A stretch of DNA of 64,000 bases from CAZMHL01 sp045605445 (GCA_045605445.1 JAZUPZ010000021.1:38666-102665), one strand, 5' to 3'; positions 51,756-61,115 are shown, numbered from the stretch's first letter. Made by a program: numbers and translations. Notes: generated by a model from the letters alone, not told the origin.

Positions 51756-52746
51756 GAATGTCCTCCCATATTGATATAAGCGTAGTGGTAACACTCAGTT
51801 TGAGCGCAGAGTTTTTCTTTTGATTTTCAAGGACAGTACTTAATGCAGATGAAAAATTTTCTATGTTACGTACAGAAAATTTGCTGCTGAGTTTTTCTAA
51901 CTCACTGTATAAGTCACTGTTTATAATTGCATTTTTACTAAGACCATTTTTTAAAAAAAGTATATCTCTCAGAAAAAGATGAATGTAATTTATGTCGGAA
52001 GTTAATTTTTCTTTATCTTCGGTGAGATATTTTGAAAAATCGAAAATTACAGACTTTTCCCGTAATGTTAATTGATTGAGAAAGGTGAGAATTCTTTTTC
52101 TTCGGTCAAAATCACAGTCGTTTTGTATAAATTGTTCTGCACCGTTAGGATCACCTTCGCAATAGGTAGCCGCAAAACGTGCCATTTCTCTTTTGCCCGG
52201 ATATTTGATATACAGATATTCAGCCACCTGGTCTTTGTCAGGCTGTTTTACGGAAAATTTTTTCAATCTTGACAGAACCGTAGGGAGGAGCTCCTCCTCT
52301 TTATTAACAATCAGAATAATTATTCCGTATTCCGGGGGCTGCTCAAGAATTTTCAGCAGAGCATTTTGAGCCTCAGTTGTAAGTTTGTATGCTTCTTCGA
52401 AAACAAAGATTTTATACTCGGAATTACAAGGCTTGATATAAATCTGATTTATAACTTCTCGGATTTCATTTACCCCAATGCTGTTTTTTTTCGCCGTTAT
52501 AATAAACTTGTCCGGATGACTTCCTGCCGCTGTTTTTGTACAGTTACTGCATTTTAAGCAAGCGTTCCCGTTTACGGGTTCTTTGCATAAAATTGAGTCG
52601 GCTGTGGCATTGGCAAGCATTATACCGGTTGAAACATCTGAGGAAAAAAGAATAGCATGTCCAAGTGTTTTGGTTTTGATACTGTTTTTTAAATTGGCAC
52701 TAATGTCTTCCTGCCATTTGATTGTATTAAAATTCACAATAACCAT
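51739..52746 (-). CDS. holB: DNA polymerase III delta' subunit
   Basis: 335 aa from ATG 52746. Clamp-loader AAA+ protein: GHAILFSSD in place of a P-loop (delta' does not bind ATP), zinc-type CLKCSNCTKTAAGSHPDK, IREVINQIYIKP, EEAYKLTTEAQNALLKILEQPP and a LLPTVLSRLKKF sensor region. Start could also be GTG 52737 or TTG 52758; AAAGG lies just before ATG. Divergent from pcrA; yaaT next, as in Bacillus. Confidence 0.93.
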   Translation of the reverse strand: MVIVNFNTIKWQEDISANLKNSIKTKTLGHAILFSSDVSTGIMLANATADSILCKEPVNGNACLKCSNCTKTAAGSHPDKFIITAKKNSIGVNEIREVINQIYIKPCNSEYKIFVFEEAYKLTTEAQNALLKILEQPPEYGIIILIVNKEEELLPTVLSRLKKFSVKQPDKDQVAEYLYIKYPGKREMARFAATYCEGDPNGAEQFIQNDCDFDRRKRILTFLNQLTLREKSVIFDFSKYLTEDKEKLTSDINYIHLFLRDILFLKNGLSKNAIINSDLYSELEKLSSKFSVRNIENFSSALSTVLENQKKNSALKLSVTTTLISIWEDIHDRNS

Positions 52747-52766
52747 ACCTTTCAGCAATCCATTTA

Positions 52767-52795
52767 ATTATACATTTAAAAACATTGTTTGTCAA
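52767..52795 (-). promoter_or_regulatory. Promoter for holB-yaaT
   Basis: Reverse strand TTGACA (52795-52790), 17 bp, TATAAT (52772-52767). Confidence 0.8.
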
Positions 52796-52877
52796 TAATG
52801 CAGTAATTGTATAAATTATGGACAGATTTCCAATAGAGACACAGATAATTTTATTACCCTTATATCGTCTTTTTTCG

Positions 52878-52906
52878 TTGACAAAACCTTTTTATAGATG
52901 TAAAAT
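52878..52906 (+). promoter_or_regulatory. Promoter for pcrA
   Basis: TTGACA (52878-52883), 17 bp, TAAAAT (52901-52906), very close to the first start codon. Confidence 0.75.
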
Positions 52907-52924
52907 TTATATTATAAATATATT

Positions 52925-55111
52925 ATGACAGGTGATAAATTGAGTAACTTAAATGAAAAACAACTTGAAGCTGTTAGAACAACCGAAGGACCTGTGCTTA
53001 TTCTTGCAGGCGCAGGAAGCGGAAAAACGACAGTTCTTATTAACAGAATTGCTTATATGATAAACGAATGTGGAATTTCTCCGTGGAATATTCTTACAAT
53101 AACGTTTACAAATAAAGCTGCAAACGAGATAAAAGAAAGACTTCTGAATACAGTTGGTAAAGGTTCGGAAGAAATATGGGCAGGTACTTTTCATTCTACT
53201 TGTGTCAGAATGCTGAGAAAATATGCTGACAGAATAGGATATAAATCCGGTTTTGCCATTTACGATTCAGCCGATCAGATTACATTGGTTAAAGATTGCA
53301 TCAAAGAATTAAATTTCAGTGATAAGGATTTTCCACCAAGAAGCGTTATTGCTGTTATAAGTGACGCAAAAGACAAATTAATAACTCCCGGTGCATTTGA
53401 AATTTCTGCAAGCTCGGATTTCCGATTAGTAAAAATTGCAAAAATTTACAGCTTATACCAGAAAAAATTACAAAAATTCAATGCAATGGATTTTGATGAC
53501 CTTATTGTGAATACGGTTAGAATTTTAGAGGAAAATCCAGATGTTCTTGAATACTACCAGAAAAAGTTCAAGTATATAATGGTTGACGAATATCAGGATA
53601 CTTCTCACAGTCAATTCAGATTTATATATAATCTCGCTAAGGCACACAAGAATATTTGCGTTGTTGGTGATGACGATCAGTCTATATACCGTTTCAGAGG
53701 AGCTGATATAAGCAACATACTGAGTTTTGAAGAAAAGTTTGAGGGTGCCAAGGTTATTAAACTTGAACAGAATTATCGTTCTGTTCAGCCTATTCTTGAT
53801 GCTGCAAATGCAGTTATTAAAAACAATCGCGGAAGAAAGTCAAAAGCCCTCTGGACTGAAAATAAGAGTAATGAAAAAATAAATTACTTCAATTCTGAAA
53901 ACGAACGCGAGGAGGCTTATTTTATTGCAGATAAAATAAAAAGCCTTGTAGAAAACGACGGATATAAATATAGTGATTTTGCAGTGCTGTTCAGAATGAA
54001 TGCGCAGTCACGTGTAATTGAAGAATCATTTATGAGAAGCGCAGTTCCTTACAGACTTTTGTCAGGTATCAAGTTTTATGAAAGAAAAGAAATTAAAGAT
54101 ATTATAGCCTATCTCAGACTTATATTGAATACATCTGACGATATAAGTTTAACAAGAATTATAAACGAACCTAAACGTTCTATAGGTAAAACCACTGTGG
54201 AAAAGGTTTCGGCATTTGCTGCCGCTAATAGTCTTAGTATGTTTGATGTTCTTAATCATGTGGTTGAATTTGATGAGCTGAGAAAGAGTGCGGCAAAGAT
54301 TATTGCATTTACAAAAATGATTAACGGAATAAGAGCGCAGGTAAACGATCTGTCTGTTACGGAAATCATTAACAGAGTTTTTGATGAAAGCGGATATATG
54401 AGCGCTCTTGAAGCAGAAAATACCGTTGAGTCAAAAACAAGAATAGAAAACCTGAAGGAATTCCTTACAGTTGCCCTTGAATTCGAAAAAAATGTTGAAT
54501 TCGGAACACTTGCAGAGTTTCTTGAAGGCGTATCATTGGTTTCTGATATTGATTCTTATGATGAAAATCAGGATGCAGTTGTTGTAATGACCCTTCACGG
54601 TGCAAAAGGTCTTGAGTTTCCGGTTGTGTTTCTTGCAGGAATGGAAGAGGGAATTTTTCCGTCTCAGAGGTCAATGCTTGAAATGGAAGAAATTGAAGAG
54701 GAACGTCGTCTTTGTTATGTTGGTATCACAAGGGCAAAGAAAAAACTTTATCTTATAAGCTCTTCGTCGCGTACGATATTCGGAAGTACAACACATAATC
54801 CGAAATCCAGGTTTGTTGCTGAAATTCCTGATGAACTTATGGAGGACCTGGGCACCACAAGAAGAAACACTGTAAGCATAAATAATCATTCATCCGGTAC
54901 TATTTTTAATAATATCAATCAGAAGCAACCATCTGTTGCAGCTGATTTGCCCGATTATAAAGTAGGAGACAGAGTTAAGCATTTTAAATTTGGCGAAGGA
55001 ATTATAACATCTGTTCAGCCTATGGGAAATGATATGAAACTTTCGGTTGCCTTTGATACAGCCGGAAGTAAAAATATGATGGCTGTTTTTGCCAAACTTA
55101 GAAAAATATAA
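52925..55111 (+). CDS. pcrA: ATP-dependent DNA helicase PcrA (UvrD/Rep family)
   Basis: 728 aa SF1A 3'-5' helicase for repair and replication-transcription conflicts. NLNEKQLEAVRTTEGP, Walker A GAGSGKTT at 29-36, TFTNKAANEIKERL, AGTFHSTCVRMLR, Walker B VDEYQDTSHSQF, GDDDQSIYRFRGAD, LEQNYRS, VMTLHGAKGLEFPVVF and the ITRAKK end. Typical length. ATG 52925 leaves almost no leader; TTG 52940 behind AGGTGAT is a good alternative start. C-terminal YKVGDRVKHFKFGEG is the usual RNAP-binding Tudor-like tail of PcrA. Confidence 0.97.
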   Translation: MTGDKLSNLNEKQLEAVRTTEGPVLILAGAGSGKTTVLINRIAYMINECGISPWNILTITFTNKAANEIKERLLNTVGKGSEEIWAGTFHSTCVRMLRKYADRIGYKSGFAIYDSADQITLVKDCIKELNFSDKDFPPRSVIAVISDAKDKLITPGAFEISASSDFRLVKIAKIYSLYQKKLQKFNAMDFDDLIVNTVRILEENPDVLEYYQKKFKYIMVDEYQDTSHSQFRFIYNLAKAHKNICVVGDDDQSIYRFRGADISNILSFEEKFEGAKVIKLEQNYRSVQPILDAANAVIKNNRGRKSKALWTENKSNEKINYFNSENEREEAYFIADKIKSLVENDGYKYSDFAVLFRMNAQSRVIEESFMRSAVPYRLLSGIKFYERKEIKDIIAYLRLILNTSDDISLTRIINEPKRSIGKTTVEKVSAFAAANSLSMFDVLNHVVEFDELRKSAAKIIAFTKMINGIRAQVNDLSVTEIINRVFDESGYMSALEAENTVESKTRIENLKEFLTVALEFEKNVEFGTLAEFLEGVSLVSDIDSYDENQDAVVVMTLHGAKGLEFPVVFLAGMEEGIFPSQRSMLEMEEIEEERRLCYVGITRAKKKLYLISSSSRTIFGSTTHNPKSRFVAEIPDELMEDLGTTRRNTVSINNHSSGTIFNNINQKQPSVAADLPDYKVGDRVKHFKFGEGIITSVQPMGNDMKLSVAFDTAGSKNMMAVFAKLRKI

Positions 55112-55137
55112 AGATTTATTAGGGATGGAGTAAAAAC

Positions 55138-55860
55138 GTGTATAATAATTTTGCTAAAGTGTACGACAGACTTACCGACGATGTTGATTATGACGGAATT
55201 TACAGGTATCTGAAAGAAATTTTTATAAGATATGGTGAAAATCCTGAACTTGTCCTTGAACTTGCCTGCGGGACAGGAAATTTCACCAGAAGGTTAATTG
55301 ACGGCGGTTACGATGTGATTGCTATTGACAATTCTGTTGAAATGCTGGATGTGGCAAGAGAGAAATGTCCGGAAGCATTACTTCTTGAACAGGATATGAC
55401 GGATTTTGAACTTTACGGAACTGTTGATGCTATAATATGCATTTTAGACGGTGTAAACTATATAACTGACAAAAGAAAGCTCGCGAGGATGTTCAGACTT
55501 GTGAAAAACTATCTTAACTATGACGGATTGTTTATATTTGATATAAACAGTGAATATAAACTCAAAAATACCATTGGTAACAATGTTTTTGTGCGTTCTG
55601 AAGAAGATATTTTTTATACCTGGGAAAATGAAGTCAGAAAAGACAGGGTTGATTTTTACCTTACATTTTTCAACAGAATAGGTGAACATTATGAAAGATT
55701 TGAAGAAATACATACAGAACGTATATATGCTGTTTCTGAAATGAAAACAATGATCAAAGATTCCGGACTGGAACTTGTTGGGGTATTTTCAAACCTTAAA
55801 TTTGTCAGCCCGTCGAAAAAAGACGAACGAATTTTCTTTGTAGTACGAAAAAAATCTTGA
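55138..55860 (+). CDS. Class I SAM-dependent methyltransferase
   Basis: 240 aa. SAM-binding LELACGTGNFTRRL, DNSVEMLDVARE and a DAIICILDGVNYI post-I segment; resembles YqeM/Methyltransf_25 type proteins whose substrate is unknown. Begins with MYNNFAKVYDRLTDDVDYD, common in that group. GTG start after GGATGGAG. 26 nt behind pcrA and likely co-transcribed. The TGA stop is part of the csp promoter. Confidence 0.85.
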   Translation: MYNNFAKVYDRLTDDVDYDGIYRYLKEIFIRYGENPELVLELACGTGNFTRRLIDGGYDVIAIDNSVEMLDVAREKCPEALLLEQDMTDFELYGTVDAIICILDGVNYITDKRKLARMFRLVKNYLNYDGLFIFDINSEYKLKNTIGNNVFVRSEEDIFYTWENEVRKDRVDFYLTFFNRIGEHYERFEEIHTERIYAVSEMKTMIKDSGLELVGVFSNLKFVSPSKKDERIFFVVRKKS

Positions 55861-55885
55861 CATAAAATGATATGTATGGTAATAT
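55857..55885 (+). promoter_or_regulatory. Promoter for cold-shock gene
   Basis: TTGACA (55857-55862, overlapping the methyltransferase stop), 17 bp, TAATAT (55880-55885); leader of about 55 nt. Confidence 0.7.
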
Positions 55886-55946
55886 TTACTTGCGTGATAA
55901 CACGACAAAAGATAATATGTAAGGCTTGTTGAAAGGAATGATTTTA

Positions 55947-56147
55947 ATGGCAAACGGTAAGGTAAAATGGTTTAACTCCGAAAAAGGCTACGGCTTTATT
56001 GAGAGTGAAGACGGAACAGATGTTTTCGTTCATTTTTCTGCGATTGAAATGGACGGATACAAAACACTTGAAGAAGGAGCAGAGGTTACTTTTGAAGTAA
56101 GCGAAGGCGCTAAAGGTCCTCAGGCTTCTAACGTTAAGAAAGCGTAA
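55947..56147 (+). CDS. Cold-shock domain protein
   Basis: 66 aa, single OB-fold RNA chaperone. Starts MANGKVKWFNSEKGYGFIE with RNP1 (KGYGFIE), then VFVHFSAI as RNP2, and GPQASNVKKA at the end: the CspA/CspB pattern. ATG 55947 follows GAAAGGA; a longer frame to 55926 is not needed. Monocistronic, with its own promoter and terminator. Confidence 0.96.
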   Translation: MANGKVKWFNSEKGYGFIESEDGTDVFVHFSAIEMDGYKTLEEGAEVTFEVSEGAKGPQASNVKKA

Positions 56148-56214
56148 TCAAGCTCATAGCTTAAATATATATATTGTTTTATACAGCATAAATATTTCTA
56201 CACTTTGTGACGTG

Positions 56215-56244
56215 AAAAAGACCATTTTTGATGGTCTTTTTTTG
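56215..56244 (+). terminator. Terminator after csp
   Basis: AAAAAGACCAT, loop TTTTG, ATGGTCTTTTT and T-run. Confidence 0.92.
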
Positions 56245-56280
56245 TTCTAAATTTGTACAACCTGTAATAGTATTAAACAG

Positions 56281-57090
56281 GTGATACGAGTGTTTGAACA
56301 AATAAAAGACAAGTATGAAAATTTACAGGAAATAAGGGTGAGGTGCGGTAAAAATATAATTGTTAAGGCAAATAATGCGGAATATTTGGAAAATACGGTA
56401 GTGGATAAGGAGTATATCGAAAACTTGCTTTCATATTTTACTTCGGATTCTATGTATGCATTCAAACAGGAAATAAGTGAGGGGTTTGTTACTGTAAAAG
56501 GCGGAAACCGCGTAGGCATATGCGGGAAATGTGTTATGAAAAACGGCTTGGTTGAACATATTAAAGAAATATCTTCTGTAAACATAAGATTTGCAAGGGA
56601 ATTTATAGGTTGTGCAGATTTGGTTTTTGATATGATTAAAGGAAATCTGAAAAACACAGTTTTTGTTTCGCCACCCGGATGCGGAAAGACAACAATGCTC
56701 CGGGATATTTCAAGAAGTTTGTCTTATTATGGAAATAATGTTTGTATTGTTGATGAACGAGGTGAAATTGCCCCTTTTTCAGAGGGGGTAAGTATATTTG
56801 ATCTTGGCCCCAGGTGTGATGTTATGTCAGGTGTTCCGAAATACATAGGTGTAAATATGGTTCTCAGAACAATGAATCCTGATGTTATAGTGGTAGATGA
56901 AATAGGAAAAGAAAAAGAAATTGATGTAATTAGAGATGCATTGAATTCAGGAATTAAAATTATAACTTCTTTTCATGCCGGAGATAAAAGTGAATTTGAA
57001 AGAAGGTTTCCCGCAAGTGAAATATTTGAGTGTGTAGTGGTGTTGTCTAAGAAAAATGGAGTAGGAGAAATCAAAAAAATAATATGCTGA
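56281..57090 (+). CDS. spoIIIAA: Stage III sporulation protein AA
   Basis: ATPase of the SpoIIIA-SpoIIQ channel joining mother cell and forespore. 269 aa from GTG 56281, slightly short for the family. EIRVRCGKNI, GFVTVKGGNRVGICG, Walker A SPPGCGKTT, VDERGEIAPF, and DVIVVDEIG Walker B, like type II/IV secretion ATPases. GTG 56290 preceded by AGGTGAT may be the actual start. I looked for a sigma-E promoter upstream and could not recognise a convincing one. Confidence 0.95.
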   Translation: MIRVFEQIKDKYENLQEIRVRCGKNIIVKANNAEYLENTVVDKEYIENLLSYFTSDSMYAFKQEISEGFVTVKGGNRVGICGKCVMKNGLVEHIKEISSVNIRFAREFIGCADLVFDMIKGNLKNTVFVSPPGCGKTTMLRDISRSLSYYGNNVCIVDERGEIAPFSEGVSIFDLGPRCDVMSGVPKYIGVNMVLRTMNPDVIVVDEIGKEKEIDVIRDALNSGIKIITSFHAGDKSEFERRFPASEIFECVVVLSKKNGVGEIKKIIC

Positions 57091-57560
57091 AAATAATAGG
57101 GCTGACAGCTGTTTTTGTTGCTTGCGGAGCGTTTGGTGTAAATATATATAAATATTGTGTTTATTGTCTTAAGTATACAGAAGGTTTGATTGATGGTCTG
57201 AAATATTTGAGACGAGAAATAGAGTTTACGGAAACCTATATTTCCGGAGCATTGGAAAAAGCGTCATCATATGCCGGGGAAGCAGGTGTGCTTTTTAAAA
57301 AATGTGCCGGAAACTTAAAAAACAGCTCTGAATATATAAAAAGTGAAAATATCAGTTGTGAAGTGAAAAAAATATGCGAATACTTTTTTTCTCAAATAGG
57401 AAAAAACAATCTTAATAATGAATTGAAATTGATAGATATTACAGTTGAAAAGCTTTTGTTTACAAAGGAAAAGCAGAGGGAATATTGTGAGCACTCGGGT
57501 AAGCTTTATGCCAAGTCGGGGTTTTTGGTAGGACTGATAGTGGTTATTCTATTAACATAG
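57084..57560 (+). CDS. spoIIIAB: Stage III sporulation protein AB
   Basis: 158 aa, N-terminal and C-terminal membrane segments flanking a helical part (LKYLRREIEFTETYISGALEKA, KSGFLVGLIVVILL), related to type II secretion GspF-like proteins. Starts 7 nt inside spoIIIAA. Second of eight genes in the conserved order. Confidence 0.93.
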   Translation: MLKIIGLTAVFVACGAFGVNIYKYCVYCLKYTEGLIDGLKYLRREIEFTETYISGALEKASSYAGEAGVLFKKCAGNLKNSSEYIKSENISCEVKKICEYFFSQIGKNNLNNELKLIDITVEKLLFTKEKQREYCEHSGKLYAKSGFLVGLIVVILLT

Positions 57561-57569
57561 GAGGAATTT

Positions 57570-57764
57570 ATGGAAGTAGATTTAATTTTTAAAATTGCTG
57601 CAATTGGAATTCTTGTTGCTGTTTTGAATCAGGTGTTAATAAAATCCGGCAGAGATGAACAGGCGATGATGACCTCGTTGGCAGGTCTTATAATTGTTCT
57701 GATTATAATTGTTAAGCAGATAAGCGGTTTGTTCGATCTTGTGAAAACGACTTTCGGATTCTGA
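57570..57764 (+). CDS. spoIIIAC: Stage III sporulation protein AC
   Basis: 64 aa with two membrane helices (VDLIFKIAAIGILVAVLNQV; LAGLIIVLIIIVKQI). Matches SpoIIIAC by size and position. AGGAGG before ATG; the next gene starts one base after its stop. Confidence 0.93.
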   Translation: MEVDLIFKIAAIGILVAVLNQVLIKSGRDEQAMMTSLAGLIIVLIIIVKQISGLFDLVKTTFGF

Positions 57765-57765
57765 G

Positions 57766-58152
57766 ATGGATATTTTTAAACTTATTGTTATTGGGATATC
57801 AGTCGTAATTTTTTCAACAGTTCTGAAAAAATATAAATCTGAGCACTCGGTAATGCTCGTGATTATTTCTGCCGTGATTTTTTTCGTGTACATTCTGAAC
57901 GGAATAAAAGAAATTTTTGAGTATCTGATGAATATCTGTACCACGTATGGTATTGATACGGTTTATTTTGAAATTTTGTTAAAAACTCTTGGAATTTCAT
58001 ATGTGTGTGAATTTGCATCAGCTTTGTGTAAAGATTCCGGTGAAAGTGCTGTTGCTGTAAAAATAGATATAGCAGGAAAAATCACGATTGTGCTTATGAC
58101 ATTGCCTTTGTTTAGAAACTTCGTTGAAACTTTAATAAAAATTATGCCATGA
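57766..58152 (+). CDS. spoIIIAD: Stage III sporulation protein AD
   Basis: 128 aa with three or four membrane helices and the conserved YVCEFASALCKDSGESAVA segment, diagnostic for SpoIIIAD. Part of the membrane base of the feeding-tube channel. Directly behind spoIIIAC. Confidence 0.94.
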   Translation: MDIFKLIVIGISVVIFSTVLKKYKSEHSVMLVIISAVIFFVYILNGIKEIFEYLMNICTTYGIDTVYFEILLKTLGISYVCEFASALCKDSGESAVAVKIDIAGKITIVLMTLPLFRNFVETLIKIMP

Positions 58153-58159
58153 GGAAAAA

Positions 58160-59275
58160 ATGAAAAGAATTTTTATTTGCTTATGTGTGTTCATAATGTC
58201 AAGTGTACCTGTTTTTGCTGAAATAAGCTATGAAAAAGAACAGTTTATGAGTAGTGGAGCATATGACGCCTTTTCTGTTGTGAACGATTATTTTGAAGAT
58301 TTTGATAGTGTTAAAATTCTGGAAGATTTTTTATCGGGAAATCCATTGGATGAAAAAGGAGTTTTTCAAAGTTTACTTGATTTAATTTTTGCTTATATGA
58401 TAAAAGTATTGAAATCATTCGTTTTGCTGTTGATTATAGGGGTAGTTATTGCTTTTATATCAAATGCTTCAAACTTGTCGGGTAAGTCCAATGAAGGTAT
58501 AGGTACAATTGGAGGATATATAATCTTTGCCTCTGTTATTATCACTTTTTTCTGCGAATTGATAACTCCTGCAAAGAATTCTATAGCAGATATATCTGTT
58601 ATGGTGAAAAGTTTGTTTACAATATTGATGACATCTGTTTTTGTCAGCGGCGGTGCTGTAACAGTAGGGTTAATGCAAAATGTTTTATTTGTTTGCATTG
58701 GTGTGATATCGGAAGCAGTCAATAAATTTTTGATACCTATTATAATCTCAACTGTAATGTTATCAGCAGCAGGTAATATGAGTAATAAAATAAATGTATC
58801 CGGATTCATAAAAATTATGAGAAGTTTTGTGAAATGGTGTATAAGTCTTGTTATGATCCTTTTTGTAGGTTTGTTTGGAATTTATGGTTTGACCGGGGCA
58901 TCTGTTGATGCTGTTGTGGGAAAAACTGCAAAGTTTTTGATAGGTGGTAGTGTTCCGGTTGTGGGCGGAGTGGTTTCTGATAGTATAGGAACAGTGCTTG
59001 CAACAGTAAAAGCGGTAAGAAATATAACAGGTAATATAGGAATAATCGCAATTGTTTTGATAGCAATAACTCCTGTGGTCAGAACTTTTGTTTATATCTG
59101 GTCACTCAGGTTATGCTCAGGATTTCTTGAACCAATATCCGATACAAGAATAATTAAACTTATAAACGATATCGTTGAATGTTCAATTTTACTATTTGTT
59201 TGTCTTGTTTCGGTCACCTTGCTTTTTGTTTGCGCTGTGGCTATAGTTCTTTTGTCGGCTAATATGATTTCTTAG
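58160..59275 (+). CDS. spoIIIAE: Stage III sporulation protein AE
   Basis: 371 aa. Signal-like N-terminus (ICLCVFIMSSVPVFA) then about seven membrane helices, with SGGAVTVGLMQNVLF and GGVVSDSIGTVLATVKAVRN, conserved in SpoIIIAE. The largest integral protein of the complex. GAGG before ATG, spacing to AF 9 nt. Confidence 0.95.
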   Translation: MKRIFICLCVFIMSSVPVFAEISYEKEQFMSSGAYDAFSVVNDYFEDFDSVKILEDFLSGNPLDEKGVFQSLLDLIFAYMIKVLKSFVLLLIIGVVIAFISNASNLSGKSNEGIGTIGGYIIFASVIITFFCELITPAKNSIADISVMVKSLFTILMTSVFVSGGAVTVGLMQNVLFVCIGVISEAVNKFLIPIIISTVMLSAAGNMSNKINVSGFIKIMRSFVKWCISLVMILFVGLFGIYGLTGASVDAVVGKTAKFLIGGSVPVVGGVVSDSIGTVLATVKAVRNITGNIGIIAIVLIAITPVVRTFVYIWSLRLCSGFLEPISDTRIIKLINDIVECSILLFVCLVSVTLLFVCAVAIVLLSANMIS

Positions 59276-59284
59276 GAGTATGCA

Positions 59285-59740
59285 ATGGTGATTTTTCTTA
59301 ATATTTCTGTGGGTCTTATGATAATAAATATTATGTATGAAATTTTACCCGATTCTTCATATAATAAGTACTTAAAAGTTATAGTTGGAATGATACTTTT
59401 GCTGATTGTGATTGGAAATAGTGCCCAATTGAATTTGGAAAATGAAGCTTCCTGGCTTGAAAAAACTGAAATTAAACTTGAAAATGAAAACTATTCTGAA
59501 ACACTCCATTCTCAATTGGAATTTACAATTGGTAACAGAATAAAAGAGGAGTTGTCTGAAAAATTTAGCATAAATGCTGATGTGTGTGTAAAGACAGAAA
59601 ACAACGAGATAACAAGAGTTGAAGTTTTATGTGAAAGAGAAACAGACAAGGCACCAATTATAAATTATATCAGCGGAGCATATAATCTTGATAGCGGAAG
59701 GATATTTGTAAAAAATGACTACAGCGAAGGAAATAATTGA
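59285..59740 (+). CDS. spoIIIAF: Stage III sporulation protein AF
   Basis: 151 aa. Two N-terminal helices (IFLNISVGLMIINIMYEILP and KYLKVIVGMILLLIVIG) and an extracytoplasmic ring-building domain with EVLCERET. Ends inside spoIIIAG (26-nt overlap). Matches family length loosely; known from position and helix pattern. Confidence 0.92.
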   Translation: MVIFLNISVGLMIINIMYEILPDSSYNKYLKVIVGMILLLIVIGNSAQLNLENEASWLEKTEIKLENENYSETLHSQLEFTIGNRIKEELSEKFSINADVCVKTENNEITRVEVLCERETDKAPIINYISGAYNLDSGRIFVKNDYSEGNN

Positions 59741-60185
59741 AAAACTCACAGCGGATAAAAAAATATTTTTTCTTTTTATAGTCGGGATAGCGTTGGTTGT
59801 TTCATCTGCCGCATTTAATAATCAGGAAAAAAATGAAACTGCTGAATATGTTATTTCTGAAAATGTTTATATGGATGAGAAGAGGTTGTCGAAATTGCTT
59901 AGTACAGTATCCGGTGCCGGTAAGGTTCAGGTTTATATTACATATAAAAACGATGGAGAGAAAGTGGTAGCGTATGATAGTGATGAAGAAGAACGTAAGG
60001 TTGTAAATACAGGAAAAAATAATGAGCCATATATTCTGACTACAAAATATCCTGAAATAAAAGGAGTTTTAGTTGTGGCCGAAGGTGCCGGGAATGAAAA
60101 TGTGAAAAACAGGCTTATAAGGTGTGTTAAATCTATTACAGACATACCTTTGGGAAATATTTGTGTAGAAATAAGAAAAAAGTGA
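59715..60185 (+). CDS. spoIIIAG: Stage III sporulation protein AG
   Basis: 156 aa. One N-terminal helix (IFFLFIVGIALVVSSAAF), then a ring-building motif domain with LSKLLSTVSGAGKVQVYITYK and KGVLVVAEGAGNENVKNRL, the diagnostic SpoIIIAG block. Forms the large ring in the intermembrane space. Starts within spoIIIAF. Confidence 0.95.
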   Translation: MTTAKEIIEKLTADKKIFFLFIVGIALVVSSAAFNNQEKNETAEYVISENVYMDEKRLSKLLSTVSGAGKVQVYITYKNDGEKVVAYDSDEEERKVVNTGKNNEPYILTTKYPEIKGVLVVAEGAGNENVKNRLIRCVKSITDIPLGNICVEIRKK

Positions 60186-60194
60186 GGTTGGATA

Positions 60195-60698
60195 ATGAAA
60201 TATTTTAACAGAAAGAATGTAGTTTTTGGTGTTTTGATAGTACTTTTGGCTGTTTCGGGTTTTCTTAACTGGAATTATAATAAAGGTGCAGGCGAGGAGG
60301 CGAAAGTGCTTGGTGAAGCAGCTTATGTAGACAACAAAATTGATGTTCAGGTAGATTCTTTCGAAACTATGAAAATTGAAAGAAATATTGCCCGCGATGA
60401 AACTTTGAAAAGCTTAAATGAGGTTATAAATAATCCGAATTCTTCCGAGGGAGCAAAGGCAGACGCTGAAAATGAAGTACTTTTTATAAACCAATCCCGT
60501 ATACAGGAGGTTGATTGTGAAACGATTCTAAAAAATAAGGGCGTAAAAGAAGTAATGGTAAGTATAAGCCGTTCCGGTGTTAATGTGTTTGTAAAAAATA
60601 GTGAACTGCATCCGAATGAAGTGGCAATTATTACAGAAACAGTAAAAACACAGACACCTTTTTCACAAGATATGATAAAAATTTCAAAGTATGATTGA
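60195..60698 (+). CDS. spoIIIAH: Stage III sporulation protein AH
   Basis: 167 aa. Short cytoplasmic start, helix VVFGVLIVLLAVSGFLNW, then the extracytoplasmic domain that pairs with SpoIIQ: AEATLQ-like RDETLKSLNEVINNPNSSEG, NEVLFINQ, and KGVKEVMVSISRSGVNVFV. Its 3' end overlaps the asp23 promoter. Last gene of the spoIIIA operon. Confidence 0.95.
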   Translation: MKYFNRKNVVFGVLIVLLAVSGFLNWNYNKGAGEEAKVLGEAAYVDNKIDVQVDSFETMKIERNIARDETLKSLNEVINNPNSSEGAKADAENEVLFINQSRIQEVDCETILKNKGVKEVMVSISRSGVNVFVKNSELHPNEVAIITETVKTQTPFSQDMIKISKYD

Positions 60699-60723
60699 TA
60701 AAAGCGTTTAATTATGTTATAAT
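60695..60723 (+). promoter_or_regulatory. Promoter for asp23
   Basis: TTGATA (60695-60700, overlapping the spoIIIAH stop), 17 bp, TATAAT (60718-60723). Confidence 0.75.
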
Positions 60724-60761
60724 ATAAATGTAAAATTCTTCAAATATGGAGGTTTGTTATT

Positions 60762-61115
60762 ATGACAGAGTTAAACAATAAGTTCGGAGAAGTGAAAATT
60801 TCCGATGAAGTAATTGCGAAAGTTGCATCTGTAGCTGTCTCTGAAGTTTCAGGTACAGTTGGTATCTGTGATAGCACATCGGGACTTTTCGGCATAAAAA
60901 ATAAAACAAGAGGCGTCAGAGTAGAAACAAAAGACGGAGCACTTAGCATAGACATAGATATAGCTGTGGAATATGGAGCTAATATGGCTGATGTTTCCTG
61001 GGAAGTACAGGACAAAATAAAAAAAGCAGTAGAATCTATGACAGGACTTGAAGTACTTAAAATTAACATATTGGTAAAAGGTATAGAGATTCCTGTTGAA
61101 ACAACAGAAGAATAA
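60762..61115 (+). CDS. Asp23/Gls24 family envelope stress protein (YqhY-like)
   Basis: 117 aa. GEVKISDEVIAKVASVAVSEV, TRGVRVET and IDIAVEYGANMADVSWEVQ are the Asp23 family signatures. In Bacillus the homologue YqhY is downstream of spoIIIA and accBC and affects fatty acid synthesis; accBC are absent here. ATG 60762 follows TGGAGG. An inverted repeat (61123-61148) lies just behind without a T-tract. Confidence 0.92.
   Translation: MTELNNKFGEVKISDEVIAKVASVAVSEVSGTVGICDSTSGLFGIKNKTRGVRVETKDGALSIDIDIAVEYGANMADVSWEVQDKIKKAVESMTGLEVLKINILVKGIEIPVETTEE

Noticed and set aside
56225..56290. Sigma-E promoter upstream of spoIIIAA
   Set aside because: Expected by knowledge of the operon, but no stretch matched the -35/-10 pattern well enough to report.
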